Part shown: positions 12,571-21,408 of the stretch, one piece after another
How positions within the stretch are numbered: position 1 is the stretch's first letter
How the letters are laid out: each line of letters starts with the position of its first letter
DNA from: Aulostomus chinensis
Lineage: Eukaryota; Chordata; Actinopteri; Syngnathiformes; Aulostomidae
DNA: 64,000 bases
Direction of reading: 5' to 3'
Assembly: GCA_037954235.1 (NCBI GenBank)
Contig: JBBMOA010000021.1
Location: forward strand, 22,166,125 to 22,230,124
Translations under genes and position numbers: made by a program
Notes under the pieces: generated by a model
Told to the model about the DNA's origin: nothing
The model's database searches: none
What the model saw: the letters and a program-made list of their open reading frames with translations, nothing else

Positions 12571-13034
12571 TGTCTCATGTTCCTGTTTATTTTGGAGTGA
12601 ATGTCCTGTCTTCCTGTGCTTCCTCCTGCGATTACCTCATGTATCTCACGTGTGACTATTGCACCACCTGTGTCTCGTTCCCCCCGTGTGTTTAACCTCT
12701 GTGACTGCCATGATCTCTGGGTGGATCATTGTGCTTGATTTAGTCACTGGTTTTGTCTCTGTCCTTCATGCTCTGTGTTTCCTCCCTTGTGTTCCCAGCT
12801 CCTCTGTGTTTTCTAGGAAGTTTAGTTTTCAATTCTTGTTTTTTCACTCCTTTTTGATGTACTTTTTCTTGTTTTAGGACTTAGCCCTGTTGAACCCTTT
12901 AGTTTGATACTTTTTCTTCCGTTTGTACTGTGAACCCTCCTGTGTTGTTACTTTGCCTTTTTTACATTAAAATACTTTTTGTTGAGCTCCCGCCATCTGC
13001 ATTTGGGTCCTGTTTCCCCACTTACACCGTGACA
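12571..13034 (+). mobile_element. Probable solo LTR of a Gypsy-type retrotransposon
   Basis: The segment is about 464 bp and begins TGTCTCATG and ends CACCGTGACA, giving a TGTC...GACA terminal inverted repeat as in LTRs. It is T-rich on this strand. It has an ATTAAA polyadenylation-type signal at about 12966, then a T-rich run and 'tgcatttgggtcctg', a phrase I know from the right end of teleost Ty3/Gypsy LTRs. No internal gag-pol sequence lies on either side, hence solo. No clean 5-bp target-site duplication was found; GAACAT occurs at 12557-12562 and 13035-13040, but not flush with the left end. Confidence 0.45.
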
Positions 13035-14816
13035 GAACATGCTGACTTCGAAAATGTTTTGTTGTTTTTTCAGAAAAGAAATGTTTATAATACCCTGTAG
13101 TACTGACAAATCTATTTTCCTTCTGGATGTATTGTCATGTCATTGAGATGAATATTTGTCAGTGAATTCATATACAAGAGAATGAGCATGTTTTGTTTCT
13201 GCCGTGTGAATGTTTCCAAGAATGATGGCCGATGCTGCTGGACATTACAAATGTTGCAGAGATGATTATAATGACCATGTATGTTTGAATTTTCCAATTT
13301 TTTTTCTTTGTTCATCAGTTAATAAAAAGGGAGAACTATTGTGCTCATGAAATGGTAGGAAACCACCATGATATAATAGACACTGTCTGACACTGGAGGT
13401 TCCACTGTAGCTCTTTAGGACACACAGTAGTGACTGAGACATGAGAACTATATAGTGACAAGTTTGTATAATTAGCTGGATGGGTAGAAAAGAAGTTTTG
13501 TGTGTGATGTTAAGGTCATCAACTGACCAAATCAATAAACGTGTGATGTGGTAGTTCACCATCTCAGCTGAACAATTTTCAAGGGAAACTCCCTCCTACA
13601 ACAACGAGGAGGGCGGTAATAGCGGCCCATTTTTCCTCCAGTGCCCTTGGACCCTCCTAACAGGTTATTCAAAGACTGACAAACTAAAGTCATAAATCAT
13701 ACAACAGCTGGATGTCGCTTGTTATTTTTCATGGGATGACAGTCTAACAAAAAAGGGGCAGAAAAAGAGGGGTTGGAGGAGGCAGGAATCTAGAACTGTG
13801 ACCGCATCAGATGCTTGATCTAAAGCACTCGTACTGTGTCATTCTTTGTTTAGCTCCAATGCAACACTGAGTCAATCCTTTAATCAAATATGTACGATCT
13901 GTAGCAGAGTGGGATGCAAAAACTGCTTCACCTGCTTCACCTGCACTAAAGTAGAGGAGGCTGTTTCACTTGCAGCAGGGCTCTGGGTTTTTAGTAAATG
14001 AAAACGATTTTCTGAGGTTTTTTTTAATGAATAAAAGGTCAATCTTTGAATTAAGAAATTCTATGAATATGCTTGGATTACATCAAAATAGTAAGATTAA
14101 GACAAAAAATAAATCAACAAAAACATATATTAATACTGTGTATTACTGTTATACCTACAGTACATTGCTATTCGAACAATTTGTATTTATATTCACACAT
14201 GAAAATACATACAGCATGAATACAGTCATTACTTTTTTTTTTTTTCATTTATAGTGACCAGATCATGGCTCCATGTTGGGAGCCAGTTTAATCTGAGGCA
14301 GGTCCCATATCAGTGGCCTGTCATCGGCCTGGTCTGGGACTGTTCCTACCCGCCCAGTCGTCTGTTCACTGTGGTTCATATCGATCCAGGACAGGAGGGC
14401 GGATAGACTCGCCTGAGAGGCTAGAGAGTAATTTGACAAAAAGGATGAGAGGATAAATTATCTCACCTCTTCAATGATCATTTTCAGCATGTTACCCAGG
14501 TAATACTCCCCCATTTCTTAAGTGGCATGAAGCTGTGAGTGTGGGATGCATTTGGGCATCGCCCTGAGATGATGCTCTTAAACCTTTGAACAGGAGAGGA
14601 CTCCATGACAAACATGAAGCCATCAGGTTTCCCTTCGTGAGCTGGTGGGATCGATCTGAGTGAGGATGGCTCTGAGGAAGGGTGACGTATCCAACACCAT
14701 CTTCCTCATGGTGCATTAAAGTGTGGTTTAAGCAGTGCTGTGTTTCCTTCTGTGCCTCGCCATCCAAATTGAACCTGGGTGTTAAACAACCTAATTTCAC
14801 ACCTTTGTCACATTTC
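13035..14816. other. Intergenic DNA, nothing recognised
   Basis: A/T-rich sequence with a poly-T run at 14233-14245. A minus-strand open frame of 102 codons (14492-14800) has no recognisable domain. No RNA gene or repeat family was seen. Confidence 0.4.
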
Positions 14817-15153
14817 GTGGGAGGGGCTGGAGCCTATCCCAGCAGCTTTCGGGCATGAGGCGGGGGTTCACCCTGGATGGGTTGCCAGTCCATCGCAGGG
14901 CCAACACATATAGACAGATATAATCACTCACAGCCACACCTATGCTCAATTTAGACTATCCAATTAGCCTAGTCCCCAATTGCATGTCTTTGGACGGTGG
15001 GACGAAGCTGGAGTACCTGGAGAGAACCCACGCAGGCACAGGGAGAACATGCAGACTCCACACAGAAAAATCCCGTGCCCGAGCCGGGACTCAAATCCGG
15101 AACCTTCTTGCTATGAGGCGACAGTGCTGACCACTGCACCACCGTAACACCCA
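14817..15153 (-). repeat. V-SINE, tail-truncated copy
   Basis: Minus-strand DANA/V-SINE-type element with head at right ('accactgcaccaccgt') and the conserved body ('aattgcatgtctttggacgg', 'agggagaacatgcagactcc'). The usual ccatccat tail and 'cttatcc' block are missing at the left. No target-site duplication was found. The 24-bp 'aattagcctagtccccaattgcat' segment, lost from some other copies here, is retained. Confidence 0.88.
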
Positions 15154-15735
15154 TGTAAGGTTTCATTAGGCATAATTTCTGAGTGTCTCTTCAAATCAGT
15201 GCTCGCTTGTTTTTGGTGCAGACAGTCTTTCCCGATATGAACCACCAGTCATGTTGTCTCATCAAAGAAGGAATCACTGTCTGTTCGTCCAAGTGCACTC
15301 GTCTCCTCGCCGGGTGGCTGAATCCATACACAGACTATTGTCTGTGTATGTACGTGGCCCAATAATCAACACCACTGATTTATTTAGTAATTTTATACTA
15401 AACAAGGCTACAGCCGCCATCTTCTTTCTCTGAGTTTACCAACCCTCAAGGAGGAATTGATTTGCATCACTGTGATTGCAGCATTCTTCATGGAGGTTGC
15501 AAATTTATGTTGTTGTCACACAGCAACACAGAAACACTTTTGGTCATATAACCACGTAACATAGATGTGTCAGAAGCATGTAGGATAATTACACACGTTC
15601 TTTCTTTTCATGTCTTATTCACTGACTTATTCTGGACCTTGTTATATCCTCAAGTGCTTATTCTCATGTCACCACTCACTACTTTTACTTATTTGAACAT
15701 GTGTTGTTTAGTAATTGTGTTTAGATGCAATATAA
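15154..15735. other. Spacer between two V-SINEs, nothing recognised
   Basis: About 580 bp of unique-looking sequence between two V-SINE insertions. Short open frames only. Confidence 0.4.
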
Positions 15736-16058
15736 CATCCATCCATCCATTTTCTACCGCTTATCCTGTGGGTGGAGCCTATCTCAGCAGCCATCCATCC
15801 AGGGCGAGAGGGGGATTCACCCTGGACAGGTCACCAGTCCATGGCAGGGCCAACACATAGAGACAGACAACCATTGGCTCTCCCAGCCACGCCTACGGTC
15901 AATTTAGAGTCTGGATTAACCTGGTCCCTCTTGATGTCTTTGGACTGTGGAGGAAGCTGGAGTACCAGAGAGAACCCAGCAGGAACAGGGAGAACATGGA
16001 GACTCACACAGAAAGACCCTGTGCTCCAGCCGGGGCTCGTCAGGCAGAAAATGGATGG
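15736..16058 (-). repeat. V-SINE, head-truncated, with an inverted tail remnant
   Basis: Minus-strand V-SINE with a (CCAT)n tail at 15736 and body to 'ccagccggggctcg' (about 16039), where the tRNA-like head should begin. It is followed at once by 'cagaaaatggatggata', the 3' tail of the same family in plus orientation. As at 478-877, two outward-facing tails remain and the heads are lost. Confidence 0.85.
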
Positions 16059-16918
16059 ATAATTAAATAATCAGTAAGATTGGAGAAATAATAAAAGTAA
16101 AATTTTGACAGTGTCAGTCTGTGCATGCATTCATATTGTGGGTTCTAAGCTGTTTGTATCTTGAGCTCACAGAACTGCTCCTGGTTACCAGGTCACAGCG
16201 TAAATGGTTTGAATTCTGAATTCAAATAAGTGATTTCATTTAACTAGACCATCTAATATTTCCTTATCTTTAAACATCCAAACCTGCAGCATGTTTATTT
16301 ATTTATTTAAATTAGCACTGATAATAATAAATAAATAAATGCAAATGAACGAGAAACCTTGGTGGTGTTTCTGCCCTCCTATCCCCGACTCCTCCATGGC
16401 CCGTGTTCAACCCTCAAGCAGCATCAGTTTCGGAACAATTTTACTACCTGACAGACAAACTGCAGCAAAACACATTGGGAAGTTCCCTGCCACAGTGTTT
16501 CTGTAAAAGCAGGTTCAAACTCAGGAAATCCTGTCTGAATCTGTAACGTCACAACAGCATGAGTTTGTCTGATCAGAATGACACAAATGCTTTTCATGCA
16601 CTGCTTAAACAGCTGCCACTTCCTGCCTCAGTCACCAATCAGCGTTACTGCAGGTCTGTGATTTCAGGACTACAGACAGTTACTGTCCCACAGGGATGAT
16701 CCAAGAATCAATTAGGAGCAAATACAAGGAGTGGCACAATTTATGCATATTGCAACCATGAGACTCCTCATATTCCAGTAGGAGCTCTTCCGGCTAATAA
16801 CTCAGGTCTGTGGCTGCTGGCTCTGAGCGGGTTCGTCCATCCCCTTCCCTCTTTGCTCCTATCTATTGTTTTATGTGCTCTTAGACTGGCTGTCGGCATA
16901 TCTCGTGACTGCATAAGC
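16059..16918. other. Gene-proximal upstream DNA with A/T hairpin
   Basis: No coding exon. At 16294-16338 an inverted A/T repeat (TTTATTTATTTATTT ... AAATAAATAAAT) can form a hairpin. It is followed by a perfect octamer, ATGCAAAT (16339-16346), a POU-family site. The rest shows nothing recognisable. Confidence 0.4.
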
Positions 16919-17070
16919 ACCGAGCAGGATTGGCCACGCCCACAATAACGCACGCTTCTTAATATCATAGAATATTCCTGATTATCTGTTGGCTTTTGCG
17001 CGGGGGTTCCTTCCATTCCGCTCCATTTTTTAGTAATTTATAAGTAGCGGAAGGCCTGTGAAACATCTGT
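16919..17070 (+). promoter_or_regulatory. vstm2a: Probable vstm2a promoter
   Basis: The sequence upstream of the vstm2a start becomes CpG-rich from about 17040. Core-promoter candidates are an inverted CCAAT box joined to a CACCC/GC-type box in 'ggattggccacgcccac' (about 16927-16943) and a TATA-like 'taatttataag' (about 17034-17044). Their spacing, about 100 bp, would fit a start of transcription near 17065-17075. The start site was not determined; this is motif evidence only. Confidence 0.4.
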
Positions 17071-17133
17071 CAAGTTAAAAACAGCGAACTCAGCTGAACG
17101 TGGCGCTCGTTCTCCAAATAATTTCAAAATAAA

Positions 17134-17547
17134 ATGCGCCTCGTGAAACCGTCGCGCGCAGCTATTTGCGATCAACGCTGAAATGCGCATTTTTAAACCA
17201 AACGGTCAAGGTGAGAGCGAGGGGCCGGATGAAGACTAGAGGTGCAGAGCGCGCGGATGCCACAGTGATTCACTAGACTGACGTGTCTCCGGCAGCGCAG
17301 ACGGAGACCGCAGCCCGGTTATTCTACAGACTTCAGTGCAGCCGAGCGGTCGACAGTCTCTCCCGCAGAGAGACACAAGGATAGGAACTTCATCAGCGAC
17401 GGGCTGTACTTCAGCAGCATGCTCCATCCTCGGCAGGCTCCGTCTCAGCACAGCAGCTCGGCAACTGTTTGATTCGCGCTGGTGCTTCTATTTTCTTCTT
17501 TTTTGGGTGTGCAAAGATTCGCCTTTTCTCACCTCCGGCTGATGTAA
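17134..17547 (+). promoter_or_regulatory. vstm2a: Cluster of upstream ORFs in the vstm2a 5' UTR
   Basis: Six ATG-initiated short frames precede the main start: 17134-17181 (15 codons plus stop), 17183-17239 (18 codons), 17229-17276 (15 codons), 17257-17268 (3 codons), 17419-17472 (17 codons) and a minimal ATG-TAA at 17542-17547, which lies 34 bases before the main ATG. If all are in the mature leader they should lower translation of the main frame. A good splice donor, CAAG/GTGAGA, at 17209/17210 could remove part of the cluster, with an AG near 17516 as a possible acceptor. Confidence 0.5.
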
Positions 17548-17581
17548 CAACCAAAAGAAGAAACTCTCCTGGTAAACTGTA

Positions 17582-17660
17582 ATGATGTGGACCTCTCATG
17601 ATACTGCTGGATTTGTTTTCTTAGCTGGTTTTTGTGTGCAGTTTGGATTCTCCCTAGAAG
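17582..17660 (+). CDS. vstm2a: vstm2a coding exon 1 (signal peptide)
   Basis: First coding exon of V-set and transmembrane domain containing 2A. It encodes a secretory signal peptide: tandem Met at the start (ATGATG, 17582), a short polar stretch, then the hydrophobic core AGFVFLAGFCVQFGF and a small-residue cleavage zone around FSLEG. The exon ends CTAGAAG followed by the strong donor GTAAAG (17661), leaving codon phase 1. The split Gly codon is completed by exon 2. The start is supported by the signal peptide and by stops upstream in frame. In mammals the family member is a secreted or membrane-associated Ig protein of brain and preadipocytes; that role is carried over from the family, not seen here. 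The identity depends on exon 2. Confidence 0.8.
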
Positions 17661-17700
17661 GTAAAGATTCCCATCGCTTGTTTCCTTACTCGTCTCTTTC

Positions 17701-17748
17701 CGTGTGTGTGTGTTTGTGTGTGTGTGCGTGCGTGTGCGTGTGCGTGTT
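17701..17748. repeat. Imperfect (GT)n/(GC) microsatellite
   Basis: Alternating purine-pyrimidine GTGTGT with GCGTGC interruptions, in vstm2a intron 1 about 40 bases after the donor. Confidence 0.9.
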
Positions 17749-18446
17749 GGGCTTGCAGCTGACCTGCATAGTGGAAGCTGCGCGGTCAGAGAAAGTGTTA
17801 AAAGTGCGCAGCCTTTGTGAAACACCGAAAAGGCGACTCTTAGTGGGATTCACGATGTTTGAGTGAGGGGATTTGTACAAACGCTCCGGAGACGTTGAAG
17901 CCTCATCAGGGTGAAGCAGGATTCTTTTCTGGAGATGATATAAAAAATGCAACTGGTGATTGTTGGAATCAAGTCGTCTCCCATCAGGTGAATGAGTCAG
18001 AGCGGCTGATTTCCCCTCACGCATGTTTCTCTTTACGTCCTAAAATGAGCTGGTAATCAAATAAAGGCGCTTTGTGTGCGAGGTGAGCGCCCAGCCGAGA
18101 CTCCAGCACCGCGGACAGCTGCTGCCTGCGACTGGCCCCGGTCCTGGAGCGCCGGGCTGCAGCCTCCCTGCCCTGCTTCAGCATTCCCTCCTTCAAACTG
18201 GGTCTGCAAATGCGCAAAAGCAAAGCGGCCGGTTCTAATCTGCTCCGAAGTTTGCAGGGATATTGAATATCCTCACTCTTCATCCCTCTGAGGGAATATT
18301 CTCGTTTCAGACACACCACTTCTTTTTTCTCCTCTAAGATTTCTTGTGCTTTTCCTCATTTCGGTATTATCAAGTTTATGCTCATGGCTGTGACAGCGGT
18401 CCCATAATGACCTGCAAGATATGTAATGGAATCAGTGTCTGACTTG

Positions 18447-18448
<2 letters not shown>

Positions 18449-18495
<47 letters not shown>

Positions 18496-18518
18496 TGTGT
18501 GTGTGTGTGTGAGTGTGT
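18449..18518. repeat. (GT)n microsatellite in vstm2a intron 1
   Basis: About 33 GT units with one GCGC interruption, a strictly alternating purine-pyrimidine tract able to adopt Z-form. It lies 114 bases upstream of exon 2. Confidence 0.95.
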
Positions 18519-18570
18519 AGGAGGGGGTATTTCTTAGCCTCCTGAAATCACACAACTGCCCCAATTCTCT

Positions 18571-18574
<4 letters not shown>

Positions 18575-18620
<46 letters not shown>
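18575..18620 (+). repeat. (CT)n microsatellite forming the exon 2 polypyrimidine tract
   Basis: About 23 perfect CT units, preceded by CCCCCC and followed by TTTTGTTGCAG. It is both a variable microsatellite and the main pyrimidine tract of the vstm2a exon 2 splice acceptor. Confidence 0.95.
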
Positions 18621-18624
<4 letters not shown>

Positions 18625-18631
18625 GTTGCAG

Positions 18632-18798
18632 GTCGCTTCACGGATCTGCCCTCCAACATGACGGTTAAAGAGGGACAAAACATTGAAATGGCGTGTGCGT
18701 TCCAGAGCGGAACCGCGTCTGTGTATTTGGAGATCCAATGGTGGTTCGTGAAAGCACCGGAACCCGGTGACACCGAGGAGGATGTCGATAATGAAGAG
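18632..18798 (+). CDS. vstm2a: vstm2a coding exon 2 (first half of Ig V-type domain)
   Basis: The exon gives 55 codons after completing the split Gly. In order these are a mature N-terminus RFTDLPSNMTVKEGQ with an N-glycosylation sequon (NMT), the B-strand Cys in EMACAFQSG, the C-strand core SVYLEIQWWFVK with the tandem Trp typical of this family, and an acidic loop (GDTEEDVDNEE). The spacing and the QSGTASVYLEIQWWF motif fit VSTM2A better than VSTM2B or VSTM2L as I know them. The exon is bounded by TTGCAG and GAAGAG/GTACAA and ends in phase 0. The partner Cys (F strand) and C-terminal region must be in later exons, not found in this window. Read through, the frame would stop after eight intronic codons. 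Family role: secreted or surface Ig protein; partner unknown from this sequence. Confidence 0.87.
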
Positions 18799-19269
18799 GT
18801 ACAAGGGAGCTTTTTTCCTTCCTGATGGAGGCTGTGCGGTGATGTCTGAAGCACACCCACTCATTTATGAGAGCATCCAACATGGATCTGCGCTGTTACG
18901 CACAAGCGCCTTCTATCAGAAATGTCGGGCTACTTGTATAACTTCTCTCTTTATAAGCCGTTTCTTTCTTCCAAGGAACGACGTGTTATGACCTTCAAAC
19001 GACTTGAGCCGCTGCACTGAAGTGATTAGAAAGTTAGAGCTGAGTTATGTTGCTCATCACTCCATTTTTTAGCAGTAAGGCAGTTTTCCTTCGCCTAGCG
19101 TTTCTGTATCAACTTGACTTTTAATCCTCATCACTTCTATCAACACGAGATTTGATCTTTTGGCTTGAATGTGATTTTTCAGCCCAACAGCTGAATGAAT
19201 CCATCTAGACTCTGAGCAGGGAGCAGCAGTTAAACCCATCAAGGGGAAAAGAAGAAAGTCATTAACCAA

Positions 19270-19301
19270 CTGTGTGTGTGTGTGTGTGTGGGGGGGGGGG
19301 G
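19270..19301. repeat. (GT)n followed by a G-run
   Basis: Ten GT units then 12 consecutive G. The G-run is likely length-variable and error-prone in sequencing. Confidence 0.9.
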
Positions 19302-19309
19302 CAACTCAT

Positions 19310-19660
19310 CTTGGATATTAATTACATGATAAATGAAGTAAATGAGCCCGACTATTCATGAGTGCATGCCCGAAGTGCCCACGTCAATAATGCAAAGCAT
19401 ATTCATGTTGCCTCATTAAATTGTGCACTTGAAGCCACTTTTGTGTTTATTTGGTTGCTGTTGTTGCATTACTGCGGTTGTGACAGCTTGATTTTGAGCC
19501 AATGATCCACTGCTTAGTGGATGAGAGGGTTTAAATGTGTTTACTGCATTCAGATGCATGGAGACGGCTGCTTACATATTGTATGGCAGGTAGCTGCATG
19601 TCAAGATTTGGAAGGGTTGCTGTGTTGTCATGACAAACATCAAACTGAGCACCTTCTATT
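19310..19660. promoter_or_regulatory. Candidate intronic enhancer near vstm2a exon 2
   Basis: A non-repetitive, non-coding block about 0.5 kb into intron 2. It is dense in developmental-type motifs: 'attaattac', 'aatgcaaagcatattcatg' (POU-like), 'cctcattaaattg' and 'ccaatgatcc'. Its texture resembles vertebrate conserved non-coding elements. The evidence is motif content only. Confidence 0.28.
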
Positions 19661-19683
19661 TTTGTGACAAAGAGGGAAATATA

Positions 19684-19685
<2 letters not shown>

Positions 19686-19765
<80 letters not shown>

Positions 19766-19767
19766 GC
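19686..19767. repeat. Compound (GT)n(GA)n microsatellite
   Basis: About 29 GT units run directly into 12 GA units, the same compound order as at 49956-50040 and, on the minus strand, at 7041-7119. Confidence 0.97.
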
Positions 19768-21298
19768 AGGGTGGTTGGATATCCATGAGGCTTTAATTAT
19801 TGTTCCATTGTTGCTGGGCTCTTATAGCAGCGTTGGCCAGGCTTTGATGTGGGTTTGATCCCACACGACTCTTGGATGTTGGGCTGAAGTGGCCTATTGA
19901 TGCAGCATCACATTGTTATCCATTTCTTATCGTGGAAGGCTGTTTGAAATGAAAGCCTCTCGGTGTTTGTCCTGCAGGATGAATAGGAACAGAGTCGAGG
20001 CTGTGAGAGACGCTGCTGGTCCTCAGCGACAGGAGCAGAATGAGAGCAATTTGTTTACATGTAAATATGAATGAAACTATAAGCTTGAAACATAAGGGGA
20101 GTAAAAGCAGTTGGATCTTTCTGCCTGCAACTCATTTGATTTTCTCTTTTGGCTGCTTTGAATACAGATCACCGCCATATTCCCATCATGTGACAGAATC
20201 AAATGTACCCTCAGCAGCTCGTCACTCTGTTAGCAGCCGGCTGGAGCCTCTCGTCTGTCTGAGCCGCGTCAGTGTCACATTCGCAAGGTCCGTATAGACG
20301 TGATAGCAAATCACAGCTGCTGAAGATTCGTGGTTAAACATTAATAATGCAACCACTCAAGAAGGGTTTCATCATTTCCTCAGTTGCAGCAGGAGTGAAT
20401 GCTACCTTCTTTTTTGGTCATTTGTAGACTTTTGTAGTCCTGCTTACAGCACATGAAGGTGTTGCAGGGTCTGCCATTTTTCAACACAGTCAAGATTTGT
20501 TGCTGATCGGAGCTGAAACGAATGTCAAATCTGAATAGATCTGAGATCATTTTTCAAAAATGCAGGATGTTGCTAGGCCTGTACAGTGGGTTGAAGCTGG
20601 GAGCATGTTAGAACATTGTCAAGGGGAAAATCTAAAAATCAAAAATCAAAATATCAAAATCAGCTCTCAAATCAGTGAACAGCTGCACAGGAACGACACG
20701 AGGCAGCAGAAGCATGGATCATAAATGACAAAGTTAGCAACTACATTCAAAACATAAACTTCAAATAAGACAATTGTGTTAATAATTATAAAAAATACAC
20801 ACAAATGGTTATGATGCAAGTGTCAGACATGGGAGGACGGACGGTTGGTGGAACATTGAATCAGTAATAACTTGTAGTCGCTTGAACAAGTTTCAGCAAC
20901 GATAAAGACGCCAGGTTACTTGGTCACAAACGTGGTTAAATTCCAACACGTGAAGTCGCTAACAGCAGGTGTGTGAGGGTATTGATGCTGTTCTCACATC
21001 GATTGATTTCCGTCTCCGCATCTGATTCTTTTCTGAGGTTCTTCAGACGCTCTGACTGCTTGGTTTGAGGTGAATGAGTAACTAGGAAGGGTTTACACCT
21101 GGCTCACAGATGATGGTCAGTCTCACAGAGGTTCTCTGGGTTGCACTCTGGGACAGTGGACATGGGGACGGATGCAGAACAGTTACTGCAGCACTCAACG
21201 TTCCCAAGAGAACATCAGCTTCCATCCTGCTCAAGTGGAAGATGCTTGGAAACTCCAACAAGTTCACGCCTTGGTCAGATGGGTAACCAGGAGATGAT
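19768..21298. other. Intronic DNA, nothing recognised
   Basis: No exon or classified repeat. A SOX-like 'cattgttatcc' lies at 19911-19921. The open frame at 20040-20297 has no splice signals. Confidence 0.4.
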
Positions 21299-21318
21299 GG
21301 GTGTGTGTGTGTGAGTGA

Positions 21319-21365
<47 letters not shown>

Positions 21366-21366
21366 T

Positions 21367-21408
<42 letters not shown>
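21299..21408. repeat. Interrupted (GT)n microsatellite
   Basis: A 110-bp run of GT with GAGTGAGTGTAT and CTGA interruptions. A minus-strand frame through it reads His-Thr repeats and is not a gene. Confidence 0.95.

Larger units (their letters stand above)
17040..18250 (+). promoter_or_regulatory. vstm2a: CpG-rich island across the vstm2a 5' end
   Basis: CpG dinucleotides are frequent here ('gtcgcgcgcagc', 'gagcgcgcggatg', 'ggagcgccggg') and rare in most of the window. The island covers the 5' UTR, coding exon 1 and the first half of intron 1, as is usual at the 5' end of brain- or development-expressed vertebrate genes. Bounds are by eye. Confidence 0.6.
17661..18631 (+). other. vstm2a: vstm2a intron 1, rich in microsatellites
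   Basis: A 971-bp intron bounded by GTAAAG and TTTTGTTGCAG. It holds three simple-sequence blocks: imperfect GT/GC at 17701-17748, (GT)n at 18449-18518 and (CT)n at 18575-18620. The last ends 11 bases before the exon and forms the polypyrimidine tract. Frames crossing the intron are not separate genes. Confidence 0.8.
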
